Positions 23,701-35,500 of a DNA stretch of 64,000 bases are shown here, piece by piece. Position 1 is the stretch's first letter. Each line of letters begins with the position of its first letter. The notes under the pieces were generated by a model that saw only the letters and a program-made list of their open reading frames with translations, did not search any database and had not been told where the DNA came from. This stretch comes from Diorhabda sublineata (lineage: Eukaryota > Arthropoda > Insecta > Coleoptera > Chrysomelidae), in contig NC_079474.1 in the NCBI RefSeq assembly GCF_026230105.1, positions 31,076,294 through 31,140,293 of the forward strand. Reading direction: 5' to 3'. A program made the translations under genes and the position numbers.

Positions 23701-26700
23701 ATCTGTAATGTGTAAGGAACTCGGTAAGGAATTAGAAGGTAGGACGTTCTGGTTAAAAGAAATTACATTTTAATTAACTGCATTTCTTCTAATTTCGGAG
23801 GTAAACATCTTTATATCAACCAACCAATCAACCAACTCCGTTTATTTTAGGGGACGATTGTAACACCGAAGCAGGTGCAGCGGGAATCTGCACTTACCTC
23901 ACGGCTTGTCAAACTGCTAGAGACAATATAATGAAAGGAATTTATCCAACTGATATTTGCGGTTACGAAGGGACCCAAGTTATAGTTTGTTGTGTTGCTA
24001 GTACACAATCAACAAGTAGTACTACCACAACAAAAATACCACCTACGCAAAAAACTACCACCACTACCACTACTACTACTACAATGAAATCTAGCGGGGG
24101 TGCTCAAGTTGGAGATAAAGCTAAAAAAAGTGAGATACATACCAATTCCATCTATTTTATTTTTAAATTCGATAGATTCATTCTTGCGACCTAATTTTCG
24201 CTTTACTTGTATTTCTAATCTGATAGATACTGAAAGAACTTTTCGTAGTTTCCACACCGCACTTATTTCGAATTATCATATATTGCTGGTTCTATTTTCT
24301 GAATGAAGATATAAAATAGATTCCGAGAAAAATTTCTGGTTCTTTGTTTATAGCTACTATAATTTAATGCAAATTCAAAATCAACTTTCATGTTCATTTT
24401 TATCTAAATCTAAAAATAGATATCGATTTAATCTTGGGCAATGTTTGAGAACCGTTTCAGGAACGTTCTTTTCGATACTTGGTTGATAGCAAGTACTGTT
24501 ACCAGAACCTATGTAGGCGGAGATTGCGCAGAAAATATCATATAAACGCTTCCAAGAATGGTCCAAATTAGGTTAGAACGAACCTCTCAAATGTCTGCAT
24601 TCACGTTAAATTAATCGCTGTCGTGTGGAAATTCCGTAGACACACTGTGAATGGAAAAAACATATGACTCCATAGTTGTTGTTAGTAGCGCAGCGAGGAC
24701 TGTGAAATTACCCAGTTTACTTACATCATAATAGCAGTTTTCCAAGGGAGAAATGCAACCATCTTATGTCATAGTGAATTAGTGGAAACTCTTGGATATA
24801 ACGCTCGGTAGGTAGGAAAGTTTTGTAAAGACTTGTCTTAGCTAGTGGTGAGCAAGGTTTGAGACGACCAGTCAGCATGCATACCAAAATAGCACATTTC
24901 ATCATTGAATAGTTCATAGATAAAGAGAGACGATGGACAATACTGGATTTAGAGAGGGTAGGATATTGCGTAATGAGCTACTGTTTGGTAGGCCATTATT
25001 AATAATGGCTTCCACGACTTCATTCTAATATTCCTTTGCTTTTCTTCCTACATTGCGCTTCTGAATCTGAGTGACTGATTTCACACTATATTTGTTGTTT
25101 TGCATACACAATACGCCTGCACATGAATCAACTTTCTCCCTATATTTTCCGGATAATAATGTAAAAAGATCAAAATTTATCTTGCAGTGTGTCAAGCATA
25201 CTCTCAATACGCTTACGAGAAAATAGAAAATCCAACTTTATCAGTGACTGCGACATTTTCAAAGGTTCTCGAATGTCCGTTCCAAAATCAAAAACTAATT
25301 GTTGGGGGTACCAAGGCAGGGAAACGTGAATTTCCACATATGGTAAGATTTCATCCAATATATTAATTCAAAAATGATTAGTAATAAATATTACTTAGAA
25401 ATATCATGCAACACATTTTCACAAGTTTTTTTGTAAAAAATTATTATAGCTAGCGTTTTCTTCGTCCATTTACACCTCGGAATTTCTACAGTTAGTTTCT
25501 CTATAGCTTTAAATGTGCCAAATCTAAAGGGGGCATTATTAGGAAACAATATTAGACTAAGCAAAATTTCTATTTCGATATTCATGTTGTAGGTGATATA
25601 TTAATCAATATCATTTTCCAATTTATCACCGTGAAGTTGAATATTTTGATAAAGACCACGACAGGTCGAAACGTCAAATTTTTACTGTCATGAAAAAAAA
25701 CTAGCGCTTAAAATGCTCCGAGAGCGCGACAACTTTTTTACTTGTTTGAAGTTGACTTCAACCACAAAAAAGTTGTGGCTCGCCCCCGGCAGCTTGCAGT
25801 CTCCTTTATTATCGTTTTAAATATCAATGCTCATGGAGAATTCAAAGCCAATATTGAGGAAGACTCACTCATTAATTCACAACAGTAGGTAAAGCTTCAG
25901 ATTATTGACTGTCAATTTATAGTGATTTGCGGACGGGCGTTAGCAGGAAGACATACCATTGACAGTGGAGTTGTAGAGCCCCCCCGTTTTTTTAATTAGA
26001 AAATAAAGTTTGAAGTTATTTCGAGTGTAAATCGATACTGACCAGTATACATTTGAAACGTAATTAGTAGCGATCCGCACCCCCGAAAGAGCTGCCAGAC
26101 CCCCCAGCCCCCGCAATGGGAACCTTTCTTCAAATAATTTTACTCAGGGTATATCAGGTATATATTAGTACTGACTACATAGTACTTACGGATTGTTAAC
26201 TTTATAGTTGATTGAGGTTTTAAATGAAATAATAATGGTCAGTTAGTCAAATTTATATAATAAAAATGGTAATATCAAAATTGAAGTATGGTGTCTCAAC
26301 CATAATACTTTTCTTTCGACACTTAAATGGTTAATAGCAACATTGGACTTACGCTTCGCTTCACTTCACCTAAAACTCAGAAATATCCATTTTCTAGAAT
26401 CAATTTCTCAAAAGCTATTGATCCCCGCAATTACTTATGTAAAAAATTACGTATGTAAAATCCTTACTCCATGGACTATTTGCTATATAAGATTGTGAAC
26501 GTCCATATCGACGGTCCATTATCTAAAGTTTAACATAACAGTATTTTAAATTTGTTCATACATTCAGGTTCAAATTGCTTATGGAACTGGAGACAAAATT
26601 GGTTGGGATTGTGGTGGTTCACTTATCAGTGAAACGTTTGTCCTAACAGCTGCTCATTGTTTAAAAAGTCTCACCAAGTAAGTTTCTAAATTAAAATATC

Positions 26701-28290
26701 AAGAAAAAATAATATGAATTTAAATAAGTCTAAACACTCTTTGAATATGCTGAATTTTTTTTTTAATTTTATTACTTTTTGTTTGTTCACTCCACCATAA
26801 TTTTTCAAATCCACGTTTCAGTGATTATTCTGTGAATTAAAATAACATATTAGAAAATATTTCTTAGACTTCGTTCATATTTGTTCGTTTAAATTAAAAT
26901 TTCAACTGATTGTTCTAATTTCTAGAGGAGATGCTAGACTAGTTAGAGGAGGTATTTCAAACCAAAGTGACACATTACATCTACAAGTAAGAAACGTAAT
27001 TGAAAGAATCAAATATCCAAATTACGATTACAGAAAATATCACGATATAGCTCTCTTGAAAGTGGACGAAAGTTTCGAATTAAACACATATTTGCGTCCG
27101 GCTTGTCTTTATACAGAACGTACATTTCCTGTTATAGAGGCTATAGCTTCAGGATGGGGGTTAACAGATTTTGCGAGTGACTCACTTAGTCAAGATTTAC
27201 TAAGGGTCGATTTGGAATTTTTTTCCACTGAAAAATGTAATAATACGTACAGAAATTTGATTCGGATGCAGGATACTGAGTTGCCATTGGGTATTATAGA
27301 GGATATCATGGTTTGTGCAGGATCAAGAACCGATAGAAAGGACACATGTCAGGTAAAAATAACTTTTAATTCAATGACATATTTTGCTTTTAAAGAAAAA
27401 AATATTTATAGTTCTACAGTTCAAAACTGCAGAAACTATTCAAATACTTCTAAAGAATGAAAGAGAGCATATTTTGTATATCTTATTTTTGGGCAACGAA
27501 CAACAAAAACCATAAACCTTCCAATTTCAAATGTTGTTCAAAAGTTTTCATTCCTAAACTCAAATCAGTTTGAACTGAAGTTTATTTATATTATAATGGG
27601 TTTGACAGAAGATGAGACCTCCGTTTTCCTGTTCAATTTTTTGCAACTAAATATGTGATAGAATAGAAGGCAAGTCTTAAAAATAAATATCTATTTTTTG
27701 TTGTACGCTTCGTAAGATCATTGCCAAGAGAAGAGATTGTTTTCAGACTCAGAAATCATCTCATCATTTCTACGATTCTATTTGGTATCTTACAAATTTT
27801 CTGTGCGTCATTATTGATGACGATTACTGACAGATTAAATAAAATGTGTTTATGTAATTAGCGCAATTTCATTTTCTTTCCTATGGCTAAAAAGAAATTT
27901 TAAACAATAAAAATCTGATTTATTACGAATCGGTTGTTAGATGCTTGACCAATACATTGCGTTTAACCTTTTTTTTTTCGTTCCTTTGTTTAACATATGT
28001 ATTCACTTAAGTTAGCTCTATATAAAACGAACTACTGCTATTCTAAATGGTAGAACTATGACAATGAACATACTTTGAAACAATATCTTTATGTTCACTT
28101 ATAGGGTGATTCCGGAGGACCACTTCAAATTATTCGTAAAGATACCAAAGATATTAAATGTATGTACGATATAGTTGGAGTTACATCTTTTGGAATAGGT
28201 TGTGGTTTGGCCAAAAATTTACCTGGTGTATACACTAGAGTATCATACTATATCAAGTGGATCGAACAAACAGTATGGCCGTACATCTAA
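20677..28290 (+). CDS. CLIP-domain serine protease, complete, six exons
   Basis: Secreted zymogen of 410 residues. Coding exons: 20,677-20,752, 23,851-24,129, 25,188-25,342, 26,568-26,677, 26,926-27,352 and 28,105-28,290; all junctions are GT-AG and in phase. A signal peptide (about 1-22) is followed by a clip domain (Cys 29, 39, 45, 62, 72, 73), a Thr-rich linker (74-118), linker Cys148, activation site KL155|I156VGG, and a trypsin-like domain with His200 (TAAHC), Asp247 (DIALL) and Ser352 (GDSGGP). Asp346 lies six residues before Ser352, the position that sets trypsin specificity for Lys/Arg. Known family role: haemolymph cascades that activate Toll (Spaetzle) and prophenoloxidase. Leu at P1, instead of Arg/Lys, is typical of the CLIPC group (HP6/Persephone-like), so assignment to that group is an inference. 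Next neighbour downstream, convergent, is Ret. Confidence 0.9.
20753..23850 (+). other. Large first intron of the CLIP protease
   Basis: About 3.1 kb between signal peptide and clip exons. It contains the hAT remnant at 21,960-22,626. At 21,178 a CAGGGCTGTAACGGAAG motif looks like a further hAT-type terminus. The rest, including 22,640-23,840, shows no gene. Confidence 0.5.
21960..22626 (-). mobile_element. hAT transposase remnant with BED zinc finger
   Basis: Minus strand: FFSVSDVSAITAKCKVCNEM then the rest of a BED finger (C..C....H....H pattern through FLKDHLKFVHPSE). After a shift comes a hydrophobic segment and ISFTTDIWSKPSSNFSLLS, the FTTD.W.S motif that opens the hAT catalytic domain (its Asp is the first of the DDE triad). 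The right end, at 22,560-22,626, has a terminus reading TAGGGATGTTCGATGCCGG on the minus strand. Stops and a truncated C-terminus show it is inactive. The left boundary is unclear; a related CGAAGTCGGAGCCGAAAT lies at 21,527. Confidence 0.65.
23851..24129 (+). CDS. CLIP protease exon 2 (clip domain and Thr-rich linker)
   Basis: Acceptor TTTATTTTAG, donor GTGAGA. It carries the whole clip domain, with spacing C-9-C-5-C-16-C-9-CC. A linker of about 45 residues follows, with a run of Thr codons (ACC/ACT/ACA, 24,053-24,084) that could vary in length between alleles. Enters in phase 1, leaves in phase 1. Confidence 0.9.
25188..25342 (+). CDS. CLIP protease exon 3 (linker Cys and activation site)
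   Basis: Acceptor CTTGCAG, donor GTAAGA. Encodes CQAYSQYAYEKIENP, then LECPF (the Cys expected to tether the light chain to the catalytic domain after cleavage), then QNQKLIVGGTKA. Cleavage would fall after Leu155, so the activating enzyme should not be a trypsin-type protease. Confidence 0.9.
25640..26125. repeat. Unidentified repeat block in CLIP protease intron 3
   Basis: Begins with TTTTGATAAAGACC and GTCGAAACGTC, the same motif found inverted in the element at 8,909. It contains a hairpin (CAACTTTTTT ... AAAAAAGTTG, about 25,729-25,775, with GAAGTTGACTTC inside) and C-rich tracts at 25,979 and 26,081-26,115, unlike the AT-rich surroundings. Probably a transposon fragment; family unknown. 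Confidence 0.4.
26568..26677 (+). CDS. CLIP protease exon 4 (catalytic His)
   Basis: Acceptor ACATTCAG, donor GTAAGT. Encodes WDCGGSLISETFVLTAAHC, with the catalytic His200 and the conserved Cys42-Cys58 pair of the chymotrypsin fold. Leaves in phase 2. Confidence 0.9.
26926..27352 (+). CDS. CLIP protease exon 5 (catalytic Asp)
   Basis: Acceptor TAATTTCTAG, donor GTAAAA. Contains YHDIALLKVD (Asp247), LRPACLY (the Cys that pairs with the linker Cys) and ASGWG, and ends in KDTCQ. The Asp before Thr-Cys-Gln is the base of the S1 pocket (trypsin-type). Confidence 0.92.
28105..28290 (+). CDS. CLIP protease exon 6 (catalytic Ser, stop)
   Basis: Acceptor CACTTATAG. Encodes GDSGGPLQI with Ser352, then GVTSFGIGCG and the PGVYTRV.YYIKWIE ending of S1 proteases. 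Stop TAA at 28,288-28,290. Confidence 0.93.
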   Translation, partial: GDSGGPLQIIRKDTKDIKCMYDIVGVTSFGIGCGLAKNLPGVYTRVSYYIKWIEQTVWPYI

Positions 28291-28312
28291 TTATTGTAGA
28301 TATCAACAATTA

Positions 28313-28318
28313 AATAAA
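28313..28318 (+). terminator. Poly(A) signal of the CLIP protease
   Basis: AATAAA 23 bases after the stop codon, followed by T-rich sequence. The 3' UTR would be very short, which is common for insect haemolymph protease genes. Confidence 0.6.
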
Positions 28319-28359
28319 TTTTTTATATTCAAAAATGTTTTTTTATATATACACTTGCG

Positions 28360-29075
28360 TGCATAGAAATCGGCCCGCTGTAAACTTTTGACGTTAACTA
28401 TATTTTTTTATTTAATCATCAGTCAGTGGACATTAAGACGAAGATTGCAAGAAGTAAAACACCTGCGAATGATTCTAAACTTACTTCAGCTCATCGGAAG
28501 CTTGCCTGCATTTTGCACAGGATCGTCTGAATTGGACGTTGGAAGAATAGGGATCTGTTGAGACCAGAATATACCTCCATGGTAGCGACCGACGAAGGAA
28601 TGTTTATCGAAGACCAGCAAAGCGATTTACATATATTTGTTTTGAAGATCGGAATGCTTATAGAGGTAGTTTCTGCACGGTCTATAGGAGCACGAACCAA
28701 TCCTGTGTTCATTCGTCGGCGCGACTGTGTTTACAGAAGAAGAGGTTTAACGGCTGATAGATTCTAGCAATTCATGTGGTACTTTATGTCGACTAATAGG
28801 AGACGGATTTACATGACAATGCAAGGCCGCATACCGACAGAATCGTGCAAAATTACATTGCACAAGTCGGTTTTCGGGTTAGGGAGTGGGCAGCATACAG
28901 TCCTGACCTAAATCCGAAAGAACATTGATGGAATGAGGTAAAAAGAAGAGTAAAGGAAAAAAGCTAGTGCAATAGACGAAGGTGTCCAGGACAACAAATG
29001 AAAGAGTTCAAAATATTATTAGGTAGTTGTCAACCATAGCAATCTTTGTTCTTTGGTGTTAAATACCTCTTATCT
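28360..29075 (+). mobile_element. Tc1-like transposase remnant
   Basis: Begins close to CACTTGCGTGCATAGAAATC, a Tc1-type end. Plus-strand pieces in order: a helix-turn-helix part (DIKTKIARSKTPAN-like), LTSAHRKLACILHR.RLNWTLEE, then NYIAQVGFRVREWAAYSPDL followed by NPKEH.WNEVKRRV. That last part is the catalytic motif with the DD34E Asp and Glu positions. Frameshifts and stops are frequent, and the matching right terminal repeat was not found. It inserted just beyond the protease poly(A) signal. Confidence 0.72.
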
Positions 29076-31140
29076 GTCCGAAATATAACTTAAAGATGTA
29101 ATTATTATTATTAATAAATAATGTCTTGAAACCCTATATTTTACTTGATCCTTTCTGTTTCTTTTCATTAAATCAAATGATTACTAGATAAAAATATATA
29201 ATTCAAATTCCGAATAAAAACGCGAATTTTGCGTGGTTAAAACCAGAATCAGATATCTGAAAGTTTTCATGACGTCTCAATTAGTTTCAGTTGATTTCTA
29301 TACCAAACATTACAAAAATTAACGTCCTGAATGTGTAAAAGAGATCTTTAACAATATCTGCTCCGGAAATGTGTTTTTAGTCAACCCATTATATTAGTCA
29401 TTGGTTAGAAGCTGTGGATGAAACTAAAAATTTTACATAATAAAAACTAAAACAATAATTTTTTTCTATTGTATAAAATGTATATAATAATAAATTTCTC
29501 TAATTTCTCAAACTTCTTTTGTCTGTGTTGATAAATCAACCTGATTATAAGTCTTTTTTTAATTATAATGTTTCTTTAATATACATTACTTTTTGATCTA
29601 ATTTTAGAATTTCAGTTTTCTAAAAACATAATGCGACATTGACATCGCAAAATTATCAAAATTATTTCAACAAATGAAAATGCAGTCTTGTGAATAATTT
29701 TATTGAATACTTTTTTATATAATTAGTTACTATACAAAATAATTAATGTACAGTTATTTATCCAACAGCAGATAGTACAATAATACACAATACACAATGG
29801 AAAATGATTACAAAAATTCAAAATTATTGATTGTGTTTTCAGGTAGTCCATTCATAGTTATTTAAGTGACTTTTGGTTTGAATCATGTACAAGTTCAATA
29901 ATTATCATCACATAGCTGTTTGTTTACTGAATAGTTAGTTTTTGAAAAAGCACAAAGTATCTACTTCAACAATATCAAAAATATCAAAATACGATTGAAC
30001 TTTATGTGAATATCAAATGTAATCTGACGAAATTAACAAGAAATTTTCAGCTTGAATGGTGATTCACCCATTAGTGACTCGTCAGTACTAAATGCATGTT
30101 GATTTAGATTTATTTCTCACTTTTAGTTATACTTTTGATATTAAAAAATATCATATCATATATAAGGAAATGTCGTTACCTGCTTGACTTCATTGTGGAA
30201 GAACATGAGATATTTTCTTTTCTAAGTGAGCTATTATTTATATATTAGATTTAAACGTTTCATGGATTTTATTTTACTATGGTGAAAATATGAGATTAAA
30301 AGCAAATTGAAAAATTTGGAATATCATGCTAAAATTTTGATTCAACTAAAGCTGCTGCTAGTCACTCGAGTGGTCTATTGTTGTAACTTTTCTCAGGAAA
30401 AACTGGAAAGGAAAATATTTGTTTCGTATTTTGCTATTCCTTCATTATCTATATTTCAAATTAAATTTTTCAATGAAAAGATGTGAAAAATATATTTATT
30501 AATATTAGCAAAAATACTACAAAATCGTGTCGATTTTATTTTCTAATCTTTTTACTATTTTATTTTATAGAAAATGAGTTCTATAATTATAACAAACTAT
30601 AATATCGTTATAGTTTTTGACAAATTGTCTTCATAGGGCCCCATAATCCGCGAGACAGGAATAGATTTTTCCGGAATAAGGTTCAAAAAATGGTTATTAC
30701 TTCATCTCATTGTGATAGAAAAATCTAAATATGAAATTTGGTTTTTCAAATCAACCCGGAAAGTTATTTTGAGTACCACCATAAAATATGGATTGTTGAC
30801 ATTGAAAACAAAAACTTGTTGAAAATATATCAATAAAAAATTTAGTTTGTAATTCAAACTGTGGATTAATAATTTTATTTTATTCAGCGAATAGATCTTC
30901 TTCGAGAGCGAATTCGTGTACTTCCCTAACTAGTTAGACGTCTTGACACAATCTGAGAACACAATCGACGTTAGGTTAATGTTCGAACGTTATCTAATGT
31001 TAGCGGGAAAACTTGGTTGCTGAAGTCATACAAAAGGATGGAATCCTTACAATCGTGATAGGAAATAAGGATGTGCTCGTAATTGTGACAAATTTCATTC
31101 ACTTTCCAACATGCATGCTCGTAACCTGAACATTACTAAA
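29076..31140. other. Intergenic AT-rich stretch between the protease and Ret
   Basis: About 2 kb with no gene, transposase motif or RNA gene that I can support. Confidence 0.4.
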
Positions 31141-31149
31141 GGTAACGAC

Positions 31150-31890
31150 TAATTTCTCCAATAAGAGGACGCTAGTAGGGTCCACGTTCAGCTTCTTTAC
31201 CTCGAGATATGTTAATAGATTTTGTGCTTGATTGTACAGTTATTTCTTTTGAAAACGTTACCAATCCCAAATCTTCAGCTTTACTTGTCCTATGTGTTAT
31301 TTTATATTCTAATCCAATTTGGAGAAGCTTGGTAGAATTGACTTCTTTCATCATCAGTCTTCAGTCTAATGGCGATAATATCGGCCGCTTCGTAGTTAAA
31401 AATTAAATTTTTGGATACTTGATAGGTTTAATAAAGATCTTTAATGTCTTCAGGTTCTTATGGAGTGAACTGAATAATGGAATTCGAATGAACAGTAATT
31501 TGGTAAATTGAATCGTTAGGTCTTATTCGAATTTCCAACGAAACGTCAGAAGGTGAATTCGGATTACCAACGGCGTCACATAACGAAAAAAATACCAACG
31601 GGAACCATACGATACCAATAATGTCGGTTATTAGAGCAAATCTCATCAAATATTTAAGAGTTCGATTTTTTTCCTGAGCAATCGAATATGGCCACCGAAG
31701 TTTCGGTCCACATCTAATTCATACAAGTTCTAAGTTCGAACAAAAACGGTATCAACATGAATCCTTTGAACAGGAACATATTCAAGTATCCGCATCCTTT
31801 GTACCAAAAGCTAATCAAAATTCTCGTCGGATATCCGCTTCGTATTTGAAACGCTGACAGTAACAAGTAGCGGTATCATTTAATTTAATC
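31150..31890 (-). pseudogene. Piezo: Broken copy of the Piezo channel C-terminal region
   Basis: Read on the minus strand, this follows the C-terminal part of Piezo mechanosensitive channels, but with breaks. The order is FQIRSGYPTRIL, GYLNMFLFKGFMLIPFLFEL, RTCMN-stop-MWTETSVAIFD (the family has DWMW where the stop is), a missing segment of roughly 35 codons, KYLMRFALITDIIGIVWFPL, VFFSLCDAVGNP, DVSLEIRI, a frameshift, NYEAADIIAIRLKTD, and MMKEVNSTKLLQIGLEYKI with weaker continuation. In intact Piezo these are the anchor, outer helix and extracellular cap. There are no introns between blocks, which suggests a retrocopy. A stop codon, frameshifts and a deletion make it non-functional. It lies about 380 bp beyond the Ret stop codon, same strand, probably just past or within the Ret 3' UTR. 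Confidence 0.75.
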
Positions 31891-32272
31891 CTAAATAGTC
31901 TAAAATTATTGAACCGATTCGGCTTAGTATAAATAACCAGAAGTGATTTTAGTTACTTAATATTGATGATCAAATTTCAAAACCATTTTGAGTAAATAAA
32001 TATTTTTAGGCATTAATGGGTTAACATGACAAATACTGTTTAAAAAATTTTTTGCAGGCTTATATAGAAGAGAAAGTGATAAATTTTTATATTGAAATTC
32101 AATGAACAAAATTCCACAATAATATTGAAAAATATAATTTTTTTAAATCTATTCTATATTTCTCTTTAATATTAGAAGCAATATTCCAATTCCCATTCGA
32201 ATAACTTGAAACATTTCTTCAAATTCTAACGGGGTAATTACATCCTGTACACATAATTTATATCGCAATTCT

Positions 32273-32511
32273 TCATTTTCCTCCCATCTCGGTATACTCT
32301 TGGGGATCTTCATTGCTGGGAGTTTTCACCCGTCTCGGTATTTTAACTGGAGTTTCGTAGCCTTGAGTATTTGATATCTTATCATCAGTCATTTTTTCCA
32401 ATTCTTCATTCAATATTTTCTCTCTTATTTCGCATTTTTCTAGAGACTGAGTTCTCGATAGAAGGTTCAAGGGACTTATATCCGACGAATCGTCTTCATC
32501 GAAGTTATTTT
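32273..32511 (-). CDS. Ret: Ret last exon: C-terminal tail and stop
   Basis: Acceptor GATTTACAG. Encodes ENNFDEDDSSDISPLNLLSR, a Lys/Glu-rich stretch, NTQGYETPVKIPRRVKTPS and DPQEYTEMGGK, ending in TGA at 32,273-32,275. The tail is charged and short of the NKLY motif used for Shc/FRS2 docking in vertebrates; QGY and QEY are candidate docking Tyr. Confidence 0.9.
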
Positions 32512-35500
32512 CTGTAAATCAAAATACTTCTTTGATAATAATATACTTATTTTTATGTATAGTTGATAAGCTAAAAGTATACTTATTTAATAAGTTTAAT
32601 TTAAGCCTCTCTAGACTTATTCAAAACTAAATCCAGTGGTTCAAAGTTTATTGTGAAGAAAATTAAAGTATTAATGTTAAATTTGGTGGTATAATACCTT
32701 CATCTTCTTCAAATGGGGAAATGAAATACCCTCTATTGTATATTGCATTATTTGAAAGATTTATATATTCCATTTTGTCCTCTAGTAGCTTCTCAAACCA
32801 TTTGCTCAGCTCGTGAAAAGAAGGTCTTTGATCAGGATCTATATGCCAACATTTCCTCATCACCTTATATCTAAAAAGTATTTTGAAGTGAGTTTACACG
32901 ATTCTAGAATCTAGTAAACAAAAATGAACCCAAAATGTTTTCTGTATACTCATATTTAAAATGAATTAGGTCCGATAAACGAAAAACGATAAACTATAAA
33001 CGAAAAAAAGAATGGATTTGTAGTAGAAAACAAGAAAGTTGCATCAAATTCTACTGTTGTAATAAGGAAATTGATTGATTGATCGAAGTACATAAATAGA
33101 AGAATATTGTAAAGTAATTTAATACGGCCTCAGCCGACAGATGACTTTGAAAATATAGAATATAATTTAATTCTTAACTGAAATAAAGCTGTGGCATTAT
33201 TCGAAATTGTTTAACCAATTTTAATCAATACTGCAGCTTGACATTAAAATGCACTTACAGAGCTGGAGCACAATTATCTGGTCGTTCCATTCGATAACCT
33301 TGACGAAGGAGATGGAACAAATTCTGAACGGCAATACCAGGATAAGGTGTCGCTCCCAGAGTTACTAGTTCCCATATCAATATACCGAAGCTCCAGACAT
33401 CTGATTTTGATGTGTATATATGATCTGCGAGAGATTCCGGTGCCATCCATTTCACAGGAACTGAAAATATATTTCGAATCATCAATAGGATGAAAATTCA
33501 TTCATAATTCTAGTAAATATTATTGGTTCTGATCTCCAATATGATTTGTGCTCACGCTGAATTAATTTGGAGCAAATATTCACTATAAATATATTGAACT
33601 TACCTCGGCCTTTGCTTCGTTTCAAATATGCGTTATCTTCGTAAACGTCTCTTGTTAAACCAAAATCTGATATTTTACACACTTTATCTTCAGCTAATAG
33701 TACATTTCTTGCAGCTAGATCTCGATGAACCAACTGCAAAGTAAGAAATAATGGTATGATGAAAAATTGATTTCGCTACCCATCTTGTACCTAATTACTA
33801 TTTATCTTATTCTCATATCTCACTTATCAAACACACACTTCTATATAGAATTCTCTGACCAGCAATCTGACTTCTTTCTCATCAAAGCTGGTGGTCTCCA
33901 AGTAAGTGTCCTAAAACAACTGCCCTTCCTACTATATCTACGGAAATATCAAAAAACCAACAATACTAGAATAGCCTCAATATCTGATGATCCAGCTATC
34001 CTATCTACCAGTAATGACCTGGTAGCAGCCATTAAATACCTGCAAAATCACCTTGACTCAATCAAGGAATGAAATATGAAGGAAGCACTCAAATCAGCCA
34101 CATAACCATACAAAACAATGAAAAACTCTGTCTTCAAATCATTGGTTCGACATATATACTTAATACTTTCTCTTCATATACAGAGTGTCCCACGATGAGT
34201 TAAAACTATCTGTACATGGCAAAATACTTATAGTAAAATCATGAAAATTTCTACATTTAGGTTTTCGAATATGGTCTTTTCAACTAAAATATTTTTAAAC
34301 ATGGCCCACTTCCTGTTCTACCATAAGTCGACTGTAACTTTGTTATTTTAAATAGAACACCCTGTATATTAAAATTTTAGTAGTTTTGTCTAAAAACTTT
34401 TTTCGAAAAATGGATACTTTTTGAGTTTTAGTTAATTTTTTGTAAAAAATTTGACCGTTGCATACCCTTATAAATTCTTTTTTACGAGGATACCCTTAAA
34501 GATATGAAAATGGTTTCTATTCGGTTGTCTTTAGCAAAGACAGACGTATTTGAACCTATCTTGAAAAATTATCCATTGTATACAGGGTGTGTATAAATAG
34601 TGTTCAAAGTTTTAAACTTCATAAATATCAAAATATCAAATAGAAATACCCAGTTTTTTCTATTTTAATGCATTCAGGGGTGACCAATAAGGCAAAGCTA
34701 TTTATACCTAAATCTTACCGTTATCCAGATATTAAATGTTTTACGTAAATTTTTAGAGATGCAGATGTAGTCTAAATTTTATTTTGACCCGTTGATACAA
34801 GCATTAAGAAATAAAAAAGTATTTTTCTTTATCTTGTCAAGGTCTGTAAAAAAATCTAATCAAATTGTATTTACTAATTCCAACTTTTAGTAGTTTCCGC
34901 GATATTTGAGGTTTTAAATTATTATTGTATTTTTTAAAAAGTTTAAATTTTTTGTATACATTTAGTACTTTGTAATAAATGACACTTATTCAACTGTCAG
35001 TAGTCAATTGTTGATACTTTCATGAATCGTTAAAATGGCCTGTTCTCAATTCAATAACGAATAAATAAAAGTTAGACCACACCTGCATCTCTAAAAATTT
35101 ACAGGAAACATTTAATATCTCGATAAAGGTGAAGTTTAGATATAGGAAAGCATTCATGAATTTCCCTTATTTTTTACCCCTGAGTGCATTAAAATATAAA
35201 AAACCGGGTGGTTTGAAAAAATGAAGAAATTTGATATTTATGAAGCTAAACTTTTTATACACACCCTGTATGAAATGAAAAATTTTTCAACATAGATTCT
35301 AATACGTCTGTCTTTGCTAAAAGCAACCGAACAGAAACCATTTTCATATCTTTAAGGGTATCCTCGTAAAAAAAGAATTTATAAGGGTCGGCAACGGTCA
35401 AATTTTTTACAAAAAAAACTAATAATTCAAAGAGTATACATTTTTTGAAAAAAGTTTTTAGACGAAATTATACTAAAATGTTACAGTCGACTTTTGATAG

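Noticed and set aside
23931..24194. A separate Thr-rich small protein
   Set aside because: It is part of exon 2 of the CLIP protease reading past its donor site into the intron; the splice sites and phase give a complete protease.
24380..24990. Two minus-strand open frames in CLIP protease intron 2
   Set aside because: No family motif and no splice sites; probably part of an unidentified repeat, too weak to annotate.
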